Of a DNA stretch of 64,000 nucleotides, positions 58,533 to 64,000 are shown piece after piece. Made by a program: the position numbers and the translations under genes. Position 1 is the first letter of the stretch; each line of letters opens with the position of its first letter. Location of the stretch: NCBI RefSeq assembly GCF_023701695.1, contig NZ_JAJOZC010000001.1:4649894-4713893 (forward strand), written 5' to 3'. This DNA comes from Streptomyces sp. RKAG290 (GTDB lineage: Bacteria > Actinomycetota > Actinomycetes > Streptomycetales > Streptomycetaceae). Under the pieces are notes generated by a model. That model saw only the letters and a program-made list of their open reading frames with translations, did not search any database and was not told the origin of the DNA.

Positions 58533-60538
58533 CGGGCGGGTCCGCAGCCGCCCGCAGCGGCATCCGGTTCGACCGGGTCAGCGTCGCGTACGGCGGGAAC
58601 ATCGTCCTCGACCGGCTCGACCTCACCGTCGAACCCGGCGAGGTCATGGCCCTGCTCGGGCCCTCCGGATCCGGCAAGACGACCGCCCTGCGCGCCGTCG
58701 CCGGATTCGTCCGGCCCGCCTCCGGGCGGGTGTTCCTCGGCGACCGCGACGTCACCGCGCTGCCGCCGCACAAGCGCGGCATCGGCATGGTCGTCCAGCA
58801 GTACGCCCTCTTCCCGCACCTGCGGGTCCAGGACAACGTCGCCTTCGGCCTCAAGGCCCAGAAGGTCGACAGGTCCGAGATCCCCGGGCGGGTCGCCGAG
58901 GCCCTCGAACTCGTCGGCATGGCCGCCTACGCCCGGCGCTACCCGCGCGAACTCTCCGGCGGCCAGCAGCAGCGCGTCGCCATCGCCCGCGCCCTCGCCA
59001 TCCGCCCCGGCGTCCTGCTGCTCGACGAACCGCTCTCCGCGCTCGACGCCCAGTTGCGCTCCGGGATGCTCACCGAACTGGCCCGGCTGCACCGGGAACT
59101 GCCGGACGTCTCCATCCTGTACGTCACCCACGACCAGGTCGAGGCGCTGACCCTCGCCGACCGGATCGCCGTCATGGACAAGGCGCGGCTGCGGGACTGC
59201 GGCACCCCGCAGGAGCTGTACCGGCGCCCGCGTACGGAGTTCACCGCCTCGTTCGTCGGCAACGCCAACCTGCTGCCGGTCACCGTCGCCGCGGCTTCCG
59301 ACACGGTCGACTTCGCCGGGCACGCGCTCGCCGTCCCGACCGGCGAGGTGGCCGGCGGGGTCACCGCCACGCTCTGCTTCCGGCCGCATCTGGTCGGGCT
59401 CGGCGACGGCCCCAACGCCCTCTCCGGCACCATCGCCGAGGTCCAGTGGCGCGGCTCCACGCACCGGTTGTACGTCGACGTCGACGGTCACCGGGTCAAG
59501 GCGGACCTCCGGGAGCTGCGCGAGACACCCGCACTGGGGGACACCGTGACGCTGCACTTCGCGGCGCAGGACGCGGTGCTGCTGCCCGAGGGGCGGGTGG
59601 CCGTGGCTGACCCCAGCGCACCGCTCACGCGCCGGCGCCCGGCACCGGGGGCCGTGCCCACCCATCCCCGAGCTCTCGGTCCCGCTCGACCGGGGGAGAC
59701 CCCACTCGCCCTCGTGGAACGAATACCCACGACGGTCTGGGCCCTGCCGCCCGTCGCCGTGCTCGCGGTCGTCTTCCTCTACCCGCTGCTCCTCGTCGTC
59801 CAGCAGTCCTTCAGCCCCGACGAGGGCGGCACCTCGTTCGCTCCGTACGCCGACGTGTTCGCCTCCGCGTCCTTCCGGTCGGCGCTCACCACCACTGTCT
59901 GGCTCGCGGCCGGTTCGACGGCCGGATGTCTCGTTCTCGGCTTCGTCCTCGCCATGGTCATCGCCTTCGTGCCGTTCCCCGGCGGCAAGGCCGTCGCCCG
60001 GTTCGTCGACGTCTTCCTCTCCTTCCCGTCCTTCCTGATCACGCTCGCCCTGCTGTTCGTCTACGGCAACGCCGGCATGGCCAACGGTCTCTGGACCGGC
60101 GTCACCGGGGCGGCCGACGGGCCCTTCCACTTCCTCACCACGCCGTGGGGTGTGCTCCTCGCCGAGATCACCTACTTCACCCCGTTCGTGATGCGCCCCC
60201 TGCTGGCCGCCTTCTCCCAGCTCGACACCGCACAGCTCGAAGTGGCGTCCTCGCTGGGCGCCGGGCCGGGCCGGATCGTGCGGCAGGTGATCCTCCCCGA
60301 GGCGCTCCCGGCGCTCGCGGCGGGCGGCAGCCTCGTCCTGGTGATGTGCCTCAACGAGTTCGGCATCGTCCTGTTCACCGGCGCGAAAGGGGTCACCACC
60401 CTGCCGATGCTCGTCTACAGCAAGGCCATCCTGGAATCCGACTACCCGGCCGCCTGCGTCGTCGCCGTAGTCAACATCGCGATCTCCGTCGGCCTCTACA
60501 GCCTGTACCGGGTGGTGAGCCGCCGTGCTGGTGCATAG
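58529..60538 (+). CDS. ABC importer ATPase fused in frame to permease (PhnT-PhnU-like)
   Basis: 669 residues as one frame. Residues 1-355 form a complete ABC ATPase: Walker A GPSGSGKT, signature LSGGQQQRVAIARA, Walker B VLLLDEP, then a TOBE-type C-terminal domain. From about 395 there are six membrane helices of a PhnU/CysT-type permease with the EAA loop (QLEVASSLGAGPGRIVRQVI, LPEALPALA). The 40-residue Pro/Arg-rich linker (bases about 59635-59710) contains a Streptomyces-type CCCCGAGCTCTCGG insertion. Fusion may be real, or one lost base may have removed a stop: the linker frame hides a GTGGCTGA stop/start overlap. Imports aminoethylphosphonate by context. Confidence 0.82.
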   Translation: MTGGSAAARSGIRFDRVSVAYGGNIVLDRLDLTVEPGEVMALLGPSGSGKTTALRAVAGFVRPASGRVFLGDRDVTALPPHKRGIGMVVQQYALFPHLRVQDNVAFGLKAQKVDRSEIPGRVAEALELVGMAAYARRYPRELSGGQQQRVAIARALAIRPGVLLLDEPLSALDAQLRSGMLTELARLHRELPDVSILYVTHDQVEALTLADRIAVMDKARLRDCGTPQELYRRPRTEFTASFVGNANLLPVTVAAASDTVDFAGHALAVPTGEVAGGVTATLCFRPHLVGLGDGPNALSGTIAEVQWRGSTHRLYVDVDGHRVKADLRELRETPALGDTVTLHFAAQDAVLLPEGRVAVADPSAPLTRRRPAPGAVPTHPRALGPARPGETPLALVERIPTTVWALPPVAVLAVVFLYPLLLVVQQSFSPDEGGTSFAPYADVFASASFRSALTTTVWLAAGSTAGCLVLGFVLAMVIAFVPFPGGKAVARFVDVFLSFPSFLITLALLFVYGNAGMANGLWTGVTGAADGPFHFLTTPWGVLLAEITYFTPFVMRPLLAAFSQLDTAQLEVASSLGAGPGRIVRQVILPEALPALAAGGSLVLVMCLNEFGIVLFTGAKGVTTLPMLVYSKAILESDYPAACVVAVVNIAISVGLYSLYRVVSRRAGA

Positions 60539-61322
60539 CCGTACCGGGAAGTGGGCCACCTGGGCCGTCTTCCTCCTGCTCTTCGTCCCGCTGTTCGCGG
60601 TGCCGCTGCTGGTCATCCTCGCGGCCTCGTTCGCCACGAACTGGTCCGGTGCGCTGCCCTCCGGGCCGACCCTGGAGCACTACGACGCCGCCACGGCGGG
60701 TGACTCCCTCCAGGCACTCACCACCAGCCTGACCACCGCCGTCACCGCCAGTCTGGCCGCCCTGGTCATCGGCTCCTGGGCGGCGCTCGCCGCCGCCCGG
60801 CTGGGCCGCCGCGGCAAGCGGTTGTTCGACGCGCTGTTCATGCTGCCGGTCGCCGTGCCGTCGGTCGTCGTCGGGCTCGCCGTGCTCGTCGCCTTCAGCA
60901 AGCCGCCGGTGCTGCTCAACGGAACGCGCTGGATCGTGATCCTGGCGCACACCGTTCTTGTCACGGCGTTCGCCTACTCGTCGGTCTCGGCCGCGACACT
61001 GCGTCTGGACCCGATGTACGAACAGGCGGCCGCCAGCCTCGGTGCCCGGCCGTCCTACGTCCTGTGGCGGATCAGACTGCCGCTCCTGCTGCCGTCGCTC
61101 ACGGCGGCCGCCGGGCTCTGCTTCGCCCTGTCCATGGGCGAGCTGAGCGCCACGATGATGCTCTACCCGCCGGACTGGACGCCCCTGCCCGTGCAGATCT
61201 TCGCGGCCACGGACCGCGGATCGCTCTTCACCGGAGCCGCCGTCGCCGTGGTCCTGATGGCGGCGACCCTGCTCGTGCTGTTCGGGGTCTCCCGCATCCG
61301 CACCAGGGCCTCCTACCGCTGA
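60525..61322 (+). CDS. ABC transporter permease, phosphonate type (PhnV-like)
   Basis: 265 residues with six membrane helices. The EAA loop is YEQAAASLGARPSYVLWRI followed by RLPLLLPSLTAA, and an MGELSATMMLYPP segment closes the protein. GTG 60525 overlaps the upstream permease by 14 bases. It is the second permease of the importer; with the fused ATPase-permease and the lipoprotein binding protein downstream the system is complete. Plasma membrane. Confidence 0.9.
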   Translation: MLVHSRTGKWATWAVFLLLFVPLFAVPLLVILAASFATNWSGALPSGPTLEHYDAATAGDSLQALTTSLTTAVTASLAALVIGSWAALAAARLGRRGKRLFDALFMLPVAVPSVVVGLAVLVAFSKPPVLLNGTRWIVILAHTVLVTAFAYSSVSAATLRLDPMYEQAAASLGARPSYVLWRIRLPLLLPSLTAAAGLCFALSMGELSATMMLYPPDWTPLPVQIFAATDRGSLFTGAAVAVVLMAATLLVLFGVSRIRTRASYR

Positions 61323-61435
61323 CACCCCGTACGACCCCGAACTGCCCTCGTGCGAGACCCCGTACGAGAACCCGTGCACCACCCCGTGACGAACTCCGGC
61401 CGGCATCCGGCCGACTCCCAGGAGAGACGACCGCC

Positions 61436-62497
61436 ATGCGCAAGAACCACCTCAAGCCCCTAGCCGCCGTGACCGGCGCGCTCGCCCTCACCGCGTCCCT
61501 CTCCGCCTGCGGCGGCTCGTCCGCCGCCTCCGACGAGAAGGTCGTCACCGTCTACAGCGCCGACGGCCTCAAGGGCGAGAACGGCGACGGCTGGTACGAC
61601 AAGGTCTTCCAGGACTTCGAGAAGAAGACCGGCATCAAGGTCGAGTACGTGGAGGGCGGCTCCGGCGAGATGGTGCAGCGCGCCGTCCGCGAGAAGTCCA
61701 ACACCCAGGCGGATGTGCTGATCACCCTCCCGCCGTTCATCCAGCAGGCGGACTCCAAGGGCCTGCTCCAGGCGTACGAACCGGCCGGCTCCGACCAGGT
61801 GGAGAGCGCCGACAAGGCGTCCGACGGCAAGTGGACCTCGGTCGTCAACAACTACTTCGGCTTCGTCCACAACCAGAAGGAGCTGAAGACCCCGCCCGCC
61901 ACCTGGGAGGAACTGCTCGGCGCGAGGTTCAAGGACAAGATCCAGTACTCCACCCCCGGGGTCGCCGGCGACGGCACGGCCGTGCTCATCAAGGCCATGC
62001 ACGACTTCGGCGGCAAGGAGCCGGCCATGGCGTACCTGAAGAAGCTCCAGTCCAACAACGTCGGCCCGTCCGCCTCCACCGGCAAGCTCGCCCCGAAGGT
62101 CGACAAGGGCGAACTCCTCGCCGCGAACGGCGACGTCCAGATGAACTACGCGCAGTCCAAGGACATGCCGAACCTCGGCATCTGGTTCCCGGCGAAGGCC
62201 GGCGGCAAGCCCACCACGTTCGCGCTGCCGTACGCGGCCGGGCTCGTCAGCAAGGCGCCGCACAGCGCCAACGGCAAGAAGCTGCTCGACTTCATGCTCG
62301 CCGAAAAGGCCCAGAAGGACGTCAGCGCGGTGGGCGGCGGCTTCGCCGCCCGCAAGGACGTCGAGGCGCGCGACGCCAACGCCGTCGCGCTGACGAAGCT
62401 GATGGACGGGGTCGAGGTCTTCGAGCCGGACTGGTCGGACATCGCGGCCAACCTCGACTCGTACGTGGACGCGTGGAAGTCGGCCACCGGCAGCTGA
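61436..62497 (+). CDS. ABC substrate-binding lipoprotein, 2-aminoethylphosphonate type (PhnS-like)
   Basis: 353 residues. Lipobox LSACGG near residue 24, so anchored outside the membrane. The binding-protein fold opens VVTVYSADGLKGENGDGWYD, and FVHNQKELKTPPATWEELLG, VDKGELLAANGDVQMNYAQS and ALPYAAGLVSKAPHS are in the expected order for the aminoethylphosphonate/iron-type cluster of periplasmic-binding proteins. AGGAGA precedes ATG 61436. Presents phosphonate to the two permeases encoded just upstream. Confidence 0.9.
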   Translation: MRKNHLKPLAAVTGALALTASLSACGGSSAASDEKVVTVYSADGLKGENGDGWYDKVFQDFEKKTGIKVEYVEGGSGEMVQRAVREKSNTQADVLITLPPFIQQADSKGLLQAYEPAGSDQVESADKASDGKWTSVVNNYFGFVHNQKELKTPPATWEELLGARFKDKIQYSTPGVAGDGTAVLIKAMHDFGGKEPAMAYLKKLQSNNVGPSASTGKLAPKVDKGELLAANGDVQMNYAQSKDMPNLGIWFPAKAGGKPTTFALPYAAGLVSKAPHSANGKKLLDFMLAEKAQKDVSAVGGGFAARKDVEARDANAVALTKLMDGVEVFEPDWSDIAANLDSYVDAWKSATGS

Positions 62498-62522
62498 CCG
62501 TTGCCGGACGATTCACCTCGGG

Positions 62523-62570
62523 GGTCTGGACCACCGAGGCAATGTCGCGGAAAGATAACGGGTCTAGTCC
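62523..62570. promoter_or_regulatory. Two GntR operator candidates before the phosphatase gene
   Basis: GGTCTGGACC (62523-62532) and GGTCTAGTCC (62561-62570). The second is preceded by ATAACG exactly as the site at 56618-56627 is preceded by GTAACG, so one regulator probably controls both units. Confidence 0.6.
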
Positions 62571-62639
62571 GAATCGCAACACCCATTCCGGCAAGGGGGA
62601 GTTGAACGTGCTCCCCGCATTCATCCGACGGAGGAACCT

Positions 62640-64000
<1,361 letters not shown>

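Noticed and set aside
58292..60637. 781-residue minus-strand frame across the phosphonate operon
   Set aside because: Antisense to overlapping, motif-complete genes; composition typical of GC-rich shadow frames.

Overview
The window is high-GC actinomycete chromosome, almost certainly Streptomyces. Supporting signs are strongly G/C-biased third codon positions, many GTG starts, TAGGCT/TAGGGT-type leaderless promoters, a WhiJ/BldB-type regulatory module (XRE, DUF397, ATPase), a perfect CebR box, class E sortase with an LAxTG surface protein, and dispersed copies of the Streptomyces intergenic repeat AAGCCCGTCCGGCG(A/C)TTGAGGA. No rRNA, tRNA, CRISPR array, IS element or replication origin was seen.

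Layout. 1-6 kb: an ABC exporter pair, a DUF1707 protein, an SGNH hydrolase and DUF445 membrane protein. 6-14 kb: an MFS/TetR efflux pair, a lipoprotein, a peptide deformylase divergent from a winged-helix regulator, an FMN reductase, GNAT and formamidase. 14-21 kb: a membrane Ser/Thr kinase, then a 938-residue protein with four N-terminal membrane helices, a pilin-like segment, a roughly 350-residue Gly/Ser stalk with poly-Asp blocks and a C-terminal pertussis/pierisin-like ADP-ribosyltransferase domain. A separately terminated small gene follows it and is an immunity candidate. 21-34 kb: accessory metabolism with local regulators (aldo/keto reductase/ArsR, zinc alcohol dehydrogenase/TetR), a GH5-FN3-CBM2 beta-mannanase behind a CebR box, SUKH protein, and three gene remnants. 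34-42 kb: the WhiJ-type module and a lower-GC insert with an SRA-HNH endonuclease convergent with a PLD-helicase-DUF3427 protein, which looks like a DNA-defence island. 42-55 kb: TPR/SEC-C protein, sortase E, DUF3311/SSS symporter, MFS/HxlR, DUF6412/YidC, FAH-family hydrolase, UPF0303/Gfo-Idh operon divergent from a ROK repressor over a perfect palindrome, and an LAxTG surface protein. 55.7-64 kb: an aminoethylphosphonate-type catabolic cluster (GntR, FAD oxidase, HAD phosphonatase, ABC importer, Tat-exported phosphatase) with shared GGTCTRGNCC operators.

A general caution is that seven genes are broken by what looks like loss of one base in a short G/C run, each of which restores the family sequence when one G/C is added. 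Two further loci may be affected. The simplest reading is residual indel error in the assembly, so these are annotated as frameshifted genes rather than decayed ones. Three other fragments (GNAT, SDR, aldo/keto reductase C-termini) are genuine truncations.
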